Shown in pieces: positions 43,204-52,098 of a stretch of 61,084 nt of DNA. Within the stretch, counting starts at the first letter, position 1. Each line of letters begins with the position of its first letter. Source of the DNA: CAZWSX01 sp964636985 (lineage in GTDB: Bacteria; Planctomycetota; Planctomycetia; Pirellulales; Pirellulaceae); the NCBI GenBank assembly GCA_964636985.1, contig CAZWSX010000034.1, positions 1 to 61,084 on the forward strand, given 5' to 3'. Made by a program: the position numbers and the translations under genes. Under the pieces are notes generated by a model. It searched no databases. It worked only from the letters and a program-made list of their open reading frames with translations, and was not told the DNA's origin.

Positions 43204-43750
43204 TCGAAGGTTGATCCGGAGTCAGAAACGACACACTGACAAGCATGGTAATCGTCTGATGGACCTGAGCAGGGAGACAATTCCACACTTTGACAATCTT
43301 AACAAGATCAGTGGGCCAATCCGCGACATCGAACGTGCCGCGATGACCGTTGTCCCTGCAACCAGAATTGCAACCCAGATTGTTGCCGTGACACAAGTTC
43401 TTTCGCGTCCAAGCGGTTGCAACTTTGGGCGATCCGTCTACGGAACCGAGAGTTTACCGCTCAGTGCTGGTCGCCGTTACGCTTTTCACGGGCATCGCGG
43501 TCGACTACTTTGAAAGCCGGAAGACAATTACGGTGCGACGATCACGTGTTCGCGCCCCGTGGAGGTGCCGCTCCGGACCAAACCGATACTCGACAATCTC
43601 GACTCTTAGAAATAATCGCTCGCCAAAAACAACGCTAGTGAGTTTCGCCGGAGGCATGTACACGTGGGGAGGCTTTCGGAGATGCACAGTCGAAAGTTTG
43701 TCTGCAGCGTCTGGATGACCGTCGTGGCACTCTGTGGATCAGCCATCTAC
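43204..43750. other. Gap without recognisable gene
   Basis: Only short overlapping frames without ribosome sites or recognisable sequence. It ends at the left inverted repeat of an insertion sequence. Confidence 0.5.
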
Positions 43751-44941
43751 TTGAGGGTGTCCGGGAATTGAATTGATCTAAGCGCAAGGGCCTCCACGGA
43801 TTTAAGTTTCTGTTGTTGACGATAGAAACTGACGTCCAATGGAGGTCCCAAGGATGGGTCTGCGTGCCAAGGCGGGCACGTGTTTGGCGGCATTGGTCAA
43901 GGCGGCGTTGCCCTTGTGCCGGCGAGCCGAACGCGAGTGTCCTCGAAGGGGACCGGGCCGCAAGCCCGAGATTCCCGACTGGGTGATGGCGGTATTTATT
44001 ATGATCGCAGTGCTGAAACGCAAAAAGAGCAAATCGGCTCAGTACCGATTTCTCAAAGAACATCGCGGAGAACTACAAGACTGGCTCGGCACGAGTCGGT
44101 TCCCTTCTCGTAGCACGTACTTCAGTCGTTATCAGCGTGCTCATTGGTTGTTCCGACACGCCATCGAGTTGCAGGGACGCCTGGCGATTGCGGAGGGAGT
44201 GACTGATGCGAAAAACGTGGCCGTGGACAAGAGTCTGGTGGCCGCGCGAGGCCCAGTGTGGCACGCTCGTGATCGCAAGCTAAATCAAATTCCCGCAAGG
44301 CTGCACGGAGTCGACCGAGACAGCGATTGGGGATGTTCGCAGTACAACGGCTGGGTCCAAGGGTATAGCTTCGAGGTTGTCGTGTCGGCGACGAAGAAGG
44401 CCACGGTCTTGCCGCTGCTGGCCTCCGTCGCCACCGCCAGTGCTAGTGAAAAGAAAACGTTTGACGACAAAATCGACCATCTTCCCCAAGAAACCACGAG
44501 TGTCTCTGCTGACTGCGGCTACGACAGTAACCGCACGGCCGAACGCGTCGAGTGGACTTCGGAAGGAAGGCGGACGGGCAGACGATTTCTCTGTCCAGAG
44601 AGCAAGCGTCGTTTCAAACCCAAGTCGTGCAAGGAAGAAGTGCAACCGCGGGACGAATCGCATCGCCGCCGTTTGGCGCGTCGCGCGTTTCACAAGAGCA
44701 GCCGCGGGAGGGCCATCTATCGTCGACGCAGTCTGACGGTAGAGCCATTCAACGAATGGTTCAAATCACTCTTCGAGTTGGACGACCGAGTCTGGCATCG
44801 GGGCTTACAGAACAATCAAACCCAAGTACTGCCGCCCTCTTCGTTTATCAGCTTCTCGTTCGCTTCAACCACCAAAATGGCCACCGAAACGGACGCGTGC
44901 GATGGATACTCGATATGCTCTGAATTACCGGACACCCTCAA
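43751..44941 (+). mobile_element. Insertion sequence, about 1.19 kb, IS4/IS5-like DDE type
   Basis: Bounded by inverted repeats: TTGAGGGTGTCCGG at 43751-43764 and its reverse complement at 44928-44941, with partial matching for six more bases. One transposase frame fills the interior. No clear target-site duplication is seen. The repeats are well preserved, so the insertion seems recent, but the transposase carries a frameshift near its 3' end. Confidence 0.8.
43854..44923 (+). pseudogene. Transposase of the insertion sequence, frameshifted near the C-terminus
   Basis: DDE transposase: KNVAVDKSLVAARGPVW (first Asp), SVSADCGYDSNRTAE (second Asp) and the YREK-like C-terminal RRSLTVEPFNEWFKSLFELD. 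After QNNQTQVL the reading frame continues with unrelated residues to 44945. The expected end (AALFVYQLLVRFNHQNGHRN and RVRWILDML) is found one frame over, ending at 44923. A single missing base near 44831 explains this. The insertion sequence may be non-autonomous, unless the frameshift is translational. ATG 43854 or 43839 could start the protein. Confidence 0.75.
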
Positions 44942-45150
44942 TTAGCTTGATACTTTTCGAGACGGGCACCTCGTTCTGTATGGTCTTTGGTCTGCCCGTT
45001 TCGCATGCAAGCAAACGGTAGCTGACGATAACTCGAAATCAAATGGCGTTGACCGGAGGCGGGATGTCGGTGGTGTCAATTTGTGAGCGGAATGACCGAT
45101 TTCCGCTCGACAGTTCAAAACGCAACTCAACCAGCCACCGGAGAATCGGG

Positions 45151-46344
45151 ATGGTATTCCTTCACCGAAAAATCATGGCGGTCGCGATGTTCATCGTACT
45201 GTTTCCAAGCCGATCTCCCGCTGCTGAGCCTGTTCCGGCTGCGAAACCTGTGGGTCCTCTTGCGTCGAGCCAGAGCGCGTACGTGGATGCGGCAGCTTAC
45301 TCGCGCGATGGCAAGTTGCTTGCGGTCGCACAGTGCCGAGGCCCGGAGGGCAAACGCGAACACGCCGTCTTCCTTTTCGATACCCGGACCTGGAAACAAC
45401 TCTTCAAATTGACCGGCCCTCCCGACACGTGCATCGGTGTCGTGTTCTCCGCGGATGGGGCGAATCTCTTCGCGGCGTGCACCGATGGGAGCGTTTATGC
45501 GTGGGACACCAAGTCTGGTGCATCGGGTCAGAAGCTGGATGCCACTGCGGGAGCGTGTCACAGCCTCGTCCTCTCTCCGGACGGTCGAACATTGGCCGCG
45601 GGGTACGTCGACACCGGCAAGGAACCAGCGCGAAGTTCGATTGGCACTTGGGATGCGGTGACAGGAAAGCCCATTGGGACGATTTCTCCTGACGTCACAA
45701 TCTTGTCGAACTCCCTGACCTTCACGCCGGACAGCAAACGCATCGTCGGTGGTTGCGTTGACCCGCGGCCTGACAAGGATTTCAGTGGCGTGATCGAGTG
45801 GGGTGTCGCGTCCGGCAAGGAGGAACGGCGGTACGATGCGGTGCATGTCACGCCAGGTGGGCACTCGTTCGCACATGCGATCCGCTACACGCGGGACGGC
45901 AAGTGGTTGATTATTGGTGGCGGCGAGACGGTGTCTGACCCGGCCTTTCCCAACTCGTCGCACCTCTACGGCTATGTGTGGCTCCTCGATCGTACGACCG
46001 GCAAGTTAAAGAAAACACTCGTGGAGCGACGGCACGATCAAGTGCGATCCCTGCTGCTCTCGCCGGATGAAGACCGCCTTTATCTCCTGACCCATTCGAT
46101 CCCGCGGAACATTCCCCAAGAAGACGCACTCGCGGATCGGACTTATGGTCAGCTCCAATGTTGGGACACCAGCAATTGGAACTTGAAATGGGCAAAAGAT
46201 TCCGATGACTCGACGACCGACTGGACGTTGATTGCTGCTCAAGATCCCGAGCGAATCGGAATCGCGACTCGCGTTGCATTCCTGATCTTTGATCTGTTGC
46301 CGGGGGATTGGAAAGGGAGACGGATCGAACCCAACTGGGAATGA
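45151..46344 (+). CDS. Secreted WD40-like beta-propeller protein
   Basis: 397 residues from ATG 45151 (GGAG 7 nt upstream), which removes a non-conserved leader. Signal peptide MAVAMFIVLFPSRSPAAEP after a short basic start. The body holds repeated blade motifs ending in xxWD or similar with SPDGRTLAAG, FTPDSKRIVGG and YTRDGKWLIIGGG, as in WD40/YVTN-type propellers common in Planctomycetes. No enzymatic motif. A second, shorter propeller gene follows after 174 bp. Confidence 0.75.
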   Translation: MVFLHRKIMAVAMFIVLFPSRSPAAEPVPAAKPVGPLASSQSAYVDAAAYSRDGKLLAVAQCRGPEGKREHAVFLFDTRTWKQLFKLTGPPDTCIGVVFSADGANLFAACTDGSVYAWDTKSGASGQKLDATAGACHSLVLSPDGRTLAAGYVDTGKEPARSSIGTWDAVTGKPIGTISPDVTILSNSLTFTPDSKRIVGGCVDPRPDKDFSGVIEWGVASGKEERRYDAVHVTPGGHSFAHAIRYTRDGKWLIIGGGETVSDPAFPNSSHLYGYVWLLDRTTGKLKKTLVERRHDQVRSLLLSPDEDRLYLLTHSIPRNIPQEDALADRTYGQLQCWDTSNWNLKWAKDSDDSTTDWTLIAAQDPERIGIATRVAFLIFDLLPGDWKGRRIEPNWE

Positions 46345-46518
46345 GCCTCGTCGGTCAGGCACGTATCACGTGATTCGATCATCGACCATCAAGGGCTAGT
46401 AGCTATCGGCGGGTCCTCAAGAATTGCATTGTGATGGCCTGCAATGACGCGCGAGGTCGTCACGCGGGACTTCGTCTCCACCGTATTTCGTAGCCGCCTA
46501 TTGGGAGTCTTTCACGTT

Positions 46519-47616
46519 ATGTTCCATCAGAAAATCAAGATCTTGATAGTTGTCTCAGCGATCACCAGTTCCATGATTTCTGCCGTTGATCGGCTTACAG
46601 CGGACGATTCACCGACCACTGTCCCGCCTTCCACCGCGCAGGAGCAAGCTCGCGACCAATTGGACCAGCCGCCATCGAGACCGGTTTACCCAAAGCCGCT
46701 CGCTCAGGGGCCGAACAACTTTTTGGTCTTTCGGAACGGGCGTCTCGTCCTCCTCGATCCTGATGGCAAAAACGAGAGGGTCCTCACTGCGGACCGCGAA
46801 GCGGTTCACGGCGAGGCTCGACTCTCCCCGGATGGTAAGTGGGTCGCATCCTTGATCCGGTCCGAGGTGGCTGGAGGCGCTCACCAAAAACTGTGTGTCC
46901 GGGCAATTGGCACGAAGGAATCTGGAATAGACCTCGGCGTCGAGTGTCAGACACTGATTTCGGTGCTTTGGTCGCCGGACGGTGCGGAGATCGCGTTTGC
47001 CGAGGTAGCGGAGAAAGGAGGGGCGGGCTTCGTAAATTTACTCGTCGATGTGAAGACGAAGGAGAAAAAAATTCTCAGGCTGCCCGATGGCCACCTCCTG
47101 ACGGACTGGTCGCGAGACGGCAAACTTTTCCTTACCATGGTTTACGTTGCCGACAAAGCGAAGCCGCAGTCCCGTTGGGCTCGTCTGTATCTCGTGAATC
47201 GGGACGGAACTGAGCACAGCTCACTGACCGATGAAAAGCAATACTGTGCCTTTGGTCGACTCTCTCCGGAGGGAACCCAGGTGCTCTATGGCCGAATCAC
47301 CCCACCGGGGGATGGCAAGGCGCCGGCGAAGCGTGAGTTGGTGATCCTCGACATCTCGACCGGAAAGTCGACCGCAGTCGCCGATATCCCCGTCGACGGA
47401 GAGGTCCTGAGCCATTGCTGGTCTCCGGATGGGAAGAAGATCGCCTACGTCTGGCGCCAGTTCTTGTTCGATAAGTGGTATGAAGGGGCGTCGGACATGG
47501 AAACGGAGTCGCGCCTCGTCATCTGCGAACCGGACGGCAAGAACCAAAAGACCATCGTCTCCGAGAAGGGACCAAGTCCGCGGAGGATCACTCTCGGATG
47601 GGTTGATTGGCGGTGA
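46519..47616 (+). CDS. Secreted TolB-like beta-propeller protein
   Basis: 365 residues from ATG 46519; an upstream ATG at 46444 would add 25 residues. Hydrophobic leader (IKILIVVSAITSSMISAV) and repeated blades LSPDGKWVASLIR, WSPDGAEIAFAEV, LSPEGTQVLYGRI and WSPDGKKIAYVWR, typical of TolB/WD40-like periplasmic propellers. A Pro-rich spacer follows the leader. Likely a binding protein; ligand unknown. Probably paired with the propeller gene upstream. Confidence 0.75.
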   Translation: MFHQKIKILIVVSAITSSMISAVDRLTADDSPTTVPPSTAQEQARDQLDQPPSRPVYPKPLAQGPNNFLVFRNGRLVLLDPDGKNERVLTADREAVHGEARLSPDGKWVASLIRSEVAGGAHQKLCVRAIGTKESGIDLGVECQTLISVLWSPDGAEIAFAEVAEKGGAGFVNLLVDVKTKEKKILRLPDGHLLTDWSRDGKLFLTMVYVADKAKPQSRWARLYLVNRDGTEHSSLTDEKQYCAFGRLSPEGTQVLYGRITPPGDGKAPAKRELVILDISTGKSTAVADIPVDGEVLSHCWSPDGKKIAYVWRQFLFDKWYEGASDMETESRLVICEPDGKNQKTIVSEKGPSPRRITLGWVDWR

Positions 47617-48396
47617 TTGGGTTTGACAACTGGGTGATTGTTTGACAATCACGATAACCGCAGTCAGCCGGTCGGGTTCGTTCGAGAGTTGCATCATTTG
47701 CGGGACGGCGAGAACATCCTGCGCGAGACCGACGAACCGTTTAATGTCGAGGTCGAAAACACGTACGAACCGGTGACGCACGGGAGCCTGGAGAGCCGTC
47801 GGGCATCGGGTGAGACCGAGTGGGTCCACAAGTGGGTACTACTCTGGTACTGCTTTTCACGGTCGAAGTGCGCACCAATGCATGCTGATGGCCACCATCA
47901 ATCACACTTGCTCTTGCGGCATAACCCACTACCACTTACGAAATTTAGAAGGGTTTCTGCCAAGAAACCCGCTTTGGCAACGGTTGCCCGATGTATTTTC
48001 GGGACCAAGAGGTCAAAGCTACGGATTTGTTGGCATGTTCTGAATCGCCCTTCAATTGTGCAAGCTGGTGGCACTGACGTGCCCGTAAGAGGAGTCCATT
48101 TCCCAGCCGTAGGCACTCGCTCGCTGATGGACTTGAGCCCAGGTTCATTGCCTCCAAGCGGATGCGGGTAACTTTGTAACTAACCGAGGCATGCAAGGCG
48201 AGGGCGACGGTGCGAGCGAAAACTGATCACGGGTGGGGGTTGTTGTGAATGTTTGCCATTGAACATCTATGAAAGAACGAGGGCTCGGAGGACCATCGAT
48301 GCTGAAGCTGGCCAACCTGCAATTCCTTCCCAAAAAAGTTCTATTGGTGTCCCCCCGCCTCCATCCGTTGTCGGGTTTGACACTCGACGACGGCGA
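47617..48396. other. Gap without a confident gene
   Basis: A 177-residue plus-strand frame (47638-48171) has no ribosome site, no recognisable domain and odd composition; I do not call it. Nothing else is visible. It is followed by remnants of a recombinase. Confidence 0.45.
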
Positions 48397-48700
48397 CTAA
48401 CAGTCAACGCCATAACCCCGGTTACCACCGGGGTTTAGCGTTTCTTGGGTGCCTGGTTCGGACTGACAGCCGATGACAGGTAAAGTCTCACTGTGCCCCG
48501 TTGCGCCGGGCGAGTTCGCGAGCGTTCGTGATCGACGCGCCATTGCGAAGCAAACCGATGACGTACATGTGGCGCCGGCAGTGTGGAAGTCGGCGATGCT
48601 GTCGTTGACGAGCACACCCGTCGCGGCTGTGACGAGGCGGCCACGACAAGGCCGGTGTCCTCGGCCGTTGGGTAACCAAAGCGACGGTGGAAGCGAAGCT
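48397..48700 (-). pseudogene. Possible remnant of a tyrosine recombinase C-terminus
   Basis: On the minus strand pieces resembling the C-terminal catalytic part of phage-type integrases appear in different frames: SIADFHTAG (like DFHTLRHT) in one, and HMYVIGLLRNGASITNAREL in another, i.e. the RHTxVTxL...G.....ELARH pattern with a frameshift between. Too short and broken to function. A hairpin AACCCCGG-ttacca-CCGGGGTT lies at its 3' end. Moderate to low certainty. Confidence 0.4.
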
Positions 48701-48706
48701 GTCCCC

Positions 48707-48734
48707 TTGTCATGTCGGAATGTTCCGATATAAT
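48707..48734 (+). promoter_or_regulatory. Promoter with embedded operator in front of arsR-type gene
   Basis: -35 TTGTCA (48707-48712), 16-bp spacer, -10 TATAAT (48729-48734). The spacer contains the perfect inverted repeat TCGGAA-tg-TTCCGA (48715-48728). A repressor bound there would block RNA polymerase. The same repeat, with one mismatch, recurs before the rhodanese gene (49093-49106). Confidence 0.75.
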
Positions 48735-48754
48735 TGAATAAAGGACCAGCAGTC

Positions 48755-49072
48755 ATGACCAAGCCTAAAAAATGGACCGCGTTGGAAGCCCTGGAACAGG
48801 CAGCCGAGTGCCTGCGAGTGCTCGCTCACCCCCATCGCTTGCGGATGATTCAGATGTTGCTTGCGGGTAAGTACACAGTTGGAGAGTTGGCGAAGGGGTG
48901 TGACCTTCCATCGGCGATGGCATCCGAGCACTTGAGACTCTTGATGCGTTGCGGATTTCTGGTCGCGGAAAAAGAGGGTCGAAACGTGTTTTATCGAGTC
49001 ACTGAACCACACCTGAAAAACATCATGCGTTGCATCGAAGATCGCTTCGACAGCAATGCGGTAGCCACGTAG
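48755..49072 (+). CDS. ArsR-family repressor, BigR/SqrR-like
   Basis: 105 residues from ATG 48755 with AAAGGA 9 nt upstream. Winged helix: CLRVLAHPHRLRMIQMLLAG, YTVGELAKGCDLPSAMASEHLRLL and GRNVFYRVTEP. Four cysteines are present (AEC, KGC, MRC and MRC). BigR/SqrR sensors use two cysteines that form a polysulfide bridge; which pair acts here cannot be decided by eye. The downstream genes are all persulfide/sulfide metabolism, as in BigR operons, and two operator copies flank the gene. Expected to repress the operon until sulfide or persulfide accumulates. Confidence 0.85.
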   Translation: MTKPKKWTALEALEQAAECLRVLAHPHRLRMIQMLLAGKYTVGELAKGCDLPSAMASEHLRLLMRCGFLVAEKEGRNVFYRVTEPHLKNIMRCIEDRFDSNAVAT

Positions 49073-49092
49073 ATTTTTTTTCGCTCAATATG

Positions 49093-49106
49093 TCGTAATG
49101 TTCCGA
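49093..49106 (+). promoter_or_regulatory. Second copy of the ArsR operator, before the rhodanese gene
   Basis: TCGTAA-tg-TTCCGA, one mismatch from the perfect repeat at 48715-48728, with matching flanks (ATG before, TAT after). It lies 41 bp before the next start codon. Confidence 0.65.
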
Positions 49107-49146
49107 TATGTCGATTCGTGTAGCGGCTCTTTACCGGAGATTTGTC

Positions 49147-49737
49147 ATGGAAACCACCATTACTCCTCGCCAGTTGTTTGAATTGAAGCAGACCGGTCGC
49201 CACGTGGACGTAATCGACGTTCGCACACCCGTCGAATTTCGTGAGGTCCATGCGACGCTGGCGCGTAACGTTCCTTTGGATCAATTGGACCCCAAAAGTT
49301 TTGCGAAGGCTGGCGACGGCTCCGCGCCCGTTTACGTCATCTGCCGTTCGGGAAGTCGCGGAAGGCAGGCATGCGAAAAGCTTCAAACGGCCGGTGTCGC
49401 CAACGTCGTCAATGTCGAAGGTGGGACGCAAGCCTGGGAACAGGCGGGGCTTCCTGTCGTTCGTGGCCAAAAGGCGATCTCCCTCGAACGTCAAGTCCGC
49501 ATTGCTGCCGGATCGCTCGTACTAATCGGTTCGGCGCTTGGTGTGCTCGTTCATCCTTACTTCATTGGCCTAGCCGCGTTCGTAGGAGCTGGCCTTGTAT
49601 TTGCAGGTGTCACGGACACTTGCGGAATGGGCATGCTCTTGGCTCGGATGCCCTGGAACCAAATTCCGACAAATGACGCTGTTCCCGCTCCAGCAGAAGT
49701 GCCTTCGCGATCCAACTCAGAATCGTGCTGTGGTTAA
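49147..49737 (+). CDS. Rhodanese with C-terminal DUF2892 membrane hairpin (YgaP-like)
   Basis: 196 residues from ATG 49147 (GGAG 7 nt upstream). Rhodanese domain 1-115 with catalytic cysteine in VICRSGSRGRQACEKL, then a DUF2892-type two-helix membrane region (about 122-165) and a C-terminal tail ending in two cysteines (Ser-Cys-Cys-Gly). YgaP-like rhodaneses move sulfane sulfur at the membrane. First enzyme gene of the sulfur operon; it is preceded by its own operator copy. Confidence 0.9.
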   Translation: METTITPRQLFELKQTGRHVDVIDVRTPVEFREVHATLARNVPLDQLDPKSFAKAGDGSAPVYVICRSGSRGRQACEKLQTAGVANVVNVEGGTQAWEQAGLPVVRGQKAISLERQVRIAAGSLVLIGSALGVLVHPYFIGLAAFVGAGLVFAGVTDTCGMGMLLARMPWNQIPTNDAVPAPAEVPSRSNSESCCG

Positions 49738-49801
49738 CGGTTAGTCCCCTGTTCAGGCGAGTCGATTTGAACGCTTCGGCACACTCAAAGGAGTCCTTCC
49801 C

Positions 49802-51250
49802 ATGTTCCTCAAACAGTATTACCTCGGTTGTCTGGCGCATGCTTCGTACTTGATTGCAGACGAGAGGACGAAGCAGGCCATTGTGGTTGACCCTCAGCGG
49901 GACATCGAGCAATACCTCAAGGATGCCGCCGCCCAAGGATTTGCGATCAAGTATGTGGTGCTAACCCACTTTCATGCCGACTTCCTGGCAGGGCACATCG
50001 AACTCCGCAATCGGGCTGGTGCGCAGATCGTCATGGGGAGCCGGGCGCAAGCTGAGTTCGAAGTTCGGTCCGTGAACGAAGGTGATGTTCTTGAACTGGG
50101 TGAAGTACAAGTTCGCGTCCTCGAAACACCTGGGCACACTCCCGAAGGCATCTCGCTGCTCGTGTTCGACCTGACGAAGAGCGATAGCGTTCCGCACGCG
50201 GTGTTGACGGGCGACACCCTGTTCATTGGGGACGTCGGGCGTCCCGATTTGTTGGCGTCGATAGGTGTCACAGCTGATGAGCTAGCTGAAATGCTCTACC
50301 ACTCCTTACACAAGCTGCGGGGGCTTCCTGAGTCGACTCTGGTCTACCCGGCTCACGGCGCGGGGTCGATGTGCGGCAAGAACCTGAGCAAAGAGACCGT
50401 TTCGACCATCGGCGAACAGCGCAAGTTCAACTACGCTTTGCAGCCGATGAGCCTGGAAGATTTCAAACGGATGGTTACCGTCGACCAACCGGAGGCTCCC
50501 GACTATTTCGTCTACGACGCGATCAAAAATCGCCAGGAACGGCCGGACCTTGGCGCTATTCTGAAAAGTTCGTTGAAGGCATTGTTGGTCGATGAAGTCG
50601 TGCTGCTGAAGAATCTGGGCGCTCAGGTTGTCGACGTGCGCGAAGCGATCGACTTCGAAGGTGCGCACTTCGCCGGTGCGATCAACATCGGGCTCAAGGG
50701 AAAGTATGCGACCTGGTGCGGCTCGATCCTGAGCCACGAGAAACCCATCCTCGTCATCGCAGATGCTGGTGCCGAGGAAGAGGCGATCATGCGTCTGGGG
50801 CGGATCGGCTTCGACAATGTTACCGGCTACCTTCGCGACGGCATGGCCGCTCTGGAATCGAGGCCGGAACTCGTGCGAAAAGTGCCTCGTATCACTGCCG
50901 CGGCGGTGGCCGAACGGCTCGCCGAACCCAATCCGCCATTCGTACTGGATGTCCGCGCGGAGAAGGAGTGGAAAGCAGGTCATTTGGCATGCAGCCACAA
51001 CATTCCTCTGACGCAGCTGCGTGAGCGAGTTAGTGAAGTCCCCACTGATCGCCCCGTCGTCATTCACTGTGAAGGGGGCTACCGATCGGCTATCGGCGCG
51101 AGCCTGTTGGTAGCCGATGGGCGGACTAACGTCACCGACCTGGTCGGCGGAATCAAAGCCTGGGTTGTGTCGCAGCTTCCAGTCGAGTCCGACGAAGTCA
51201 CAGCAACCACGTGCGCCACGAGTTGTTCCAGTAACGGGCGGAATACTTAG
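49802..51250 (+). CDS. MBL-fold persulfide dioxygenase-like protein with two rhodanese domains
   Basis: 482 residues, AAGGAG 9 nt before ATG. Metallo-beta-lactamase domain (1-245) with THFHADFLAGH (residues 55-65), HTPEGIS and the GDTLFIGDVGRPDL block of ETHE1/Blh-type glutathione persulfide dioxygenases. Two rhodanese domains follow. The first (about 265-360) has no catalytic cysteine (VIADAGAEEEA instead of C at the loop); the second (about 375-465) has VIHCEGGYRSAIGAS with cysteine. Oxidises persulfide sulfur to sulfite, which the adjacent TauE-type exporter could remove. Confidence 0.92.
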   Translation: MFLKQYYLGCLAHASYLIADERTKQAIVVDPQRDIEQYLKDAAAQGFAIKYVVLTHFHADFLAGHIELRNRAGAQIVMGSRAQAEFEVRSVNEGDVLELGEVQVRVLETPGHTPEGISLLVFDLTKSDSVPHAVLTGDTLFIGDVGRPDLLASIGVTADELAEMLYHSLHKLRGLPESTLVYPAHGAGSMCGKNLSKETVSTIGEQRKFNYALQPMSLEDFKRMVTVDQPEAPDYFVYDAIKNRQERPDLGAILKSSLKALLVDEVVLLKNLGAQVVDVREAIDFEGAHFAGAINIGLKGKYATWCGSILSHEKPILVIADAGAEEEAIMRLGRIGFDNVTGYLRDGMAALESRPELVRKVPRITAAAVAERLAEPNPPFVLDVRAEKEWKAGHLACSHNIPLTQLRERVSEVPTDRPVVIHCEGGYRSAIGASLLVADGRTNVTDLVGGIKAWVVSQLPVESDEVTATTCATSCSSNGRNT

Positions 51251-51262
51251 GGATGCGCAGCT

Positions 51263-52090
51263 ATGTACGCGCTCAGCCTTATTTTCGGTGCGGTGGTCGG
51301 GCTGTCGCTCGGATTGACGGGTGGCGGCGGCGCCATCTTCGCCGTTCCGCTCCTGGTGTACGGGCTAGGCATTCCCGCGCGTGAAGCGGTCGCCATCTCG
51401 CTTGCGGCAGTGGGAGCAACATCGTTTGTGGGATTCCTGCATCGCTGGAAGCTCGGGGAGGTCGAGATTCGCACCGGACTACTGTTCGCGGCAGCCGGAA
51501 TGATTGGTGCGCCGCTTGGCACATGGTTCGCGGCATTCATTCCCGAAACGATGCTCATGCTTGCATTCGGCGTGCTCATGGTGACCGTCGCACTCCGGTT
51601 GTGGCGGCAGGCATCGACATCGGCGGACCCGATCGCCGAATGTCCGCCAAGTTCAACCAGCGAAGGGCCCTCCTGCCTGCGCGATGCGGCGGGTACGTTA
51701 CTGCTCAATTCTCGCTGCGCCGTGCTGCTCCTCGTCGTCGGCGTGCTGACGGGCGTACTATCGGGGTTGTTCGGCGTTGGTGGCGGCTTCGTCATCGTGC
51801 CGGCCCTGGTCCTGTTTAGCGGAATGTCGTTTCATCGCGCCGTCGGAACATCGCTGATGGTGATTGCCTTGGTCAGCGTCTCTGGTGTTGTCTCGCAATT
51901 CATGTCGGGACGTGCTCTATCACCGGAAGTCACGGCCTTGTTCGTTGCCGGGGGAATCGGTGGCTTGTTCCTCGGTCAACAAATCGGTCGTCGCCTTTCT
52001 GGTCCAGCCCTGCAGAAAGTGTTCGTGGTCGCGATTCTCGCCGTGGCCGTATTCGTTATTGCTCGCAATCTACTTAGCTCTGCCGCCTAG
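51263..52090 (+). CDS. TauE/SafE-family sulfite/sulfonate exporter
   Basis: 275 residues, about 8 membrane segments in two halves, each starting with a Gly-rich element: GLSLGLTGGGGAIFAVPLLV (about 10-29) and GVLSGLFGVGGGFVIVPALV (about 160-180). This duplicated motif marks the TauE/SafE/YfcA family. Placed 13 bp after the persulfide dioxygenase, so sulfite export is a plausible role; substrate is inferred from context only. Confidence 0.92.
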   Translation: MYALSLIFGAVVGLSLGLTGGGGAIFAVPLLVYGLGIPAREAVAISLAAVGATSFVGFLHRWKLGEVEIRTGLLFAAAGMIGAPLGTWFAAFIPETMLMLAFGVLMVTVALRLWRQASTSADPIAECPPSSTSEGPSCLRDAAGTLLLNSRCAVLLLVVGVLTGVLSGLFGVGGGFVIVPALVLFSGMSFHRAVGTSLMVIALVSVSGVVSQFMSGRALSPEVTALFVAGGIGGLFLGQQIGRRLSGPALQKVFVVAILAVAVFVIARNLLSSAA

Positions 52091-52098
52091 GAGTCATC

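Noticed and set aside
47638..48171. 177-residue plus-strand open frame
   Set aside because: No ribosome site, unusual composition and no domain; lies in a debris-like region.
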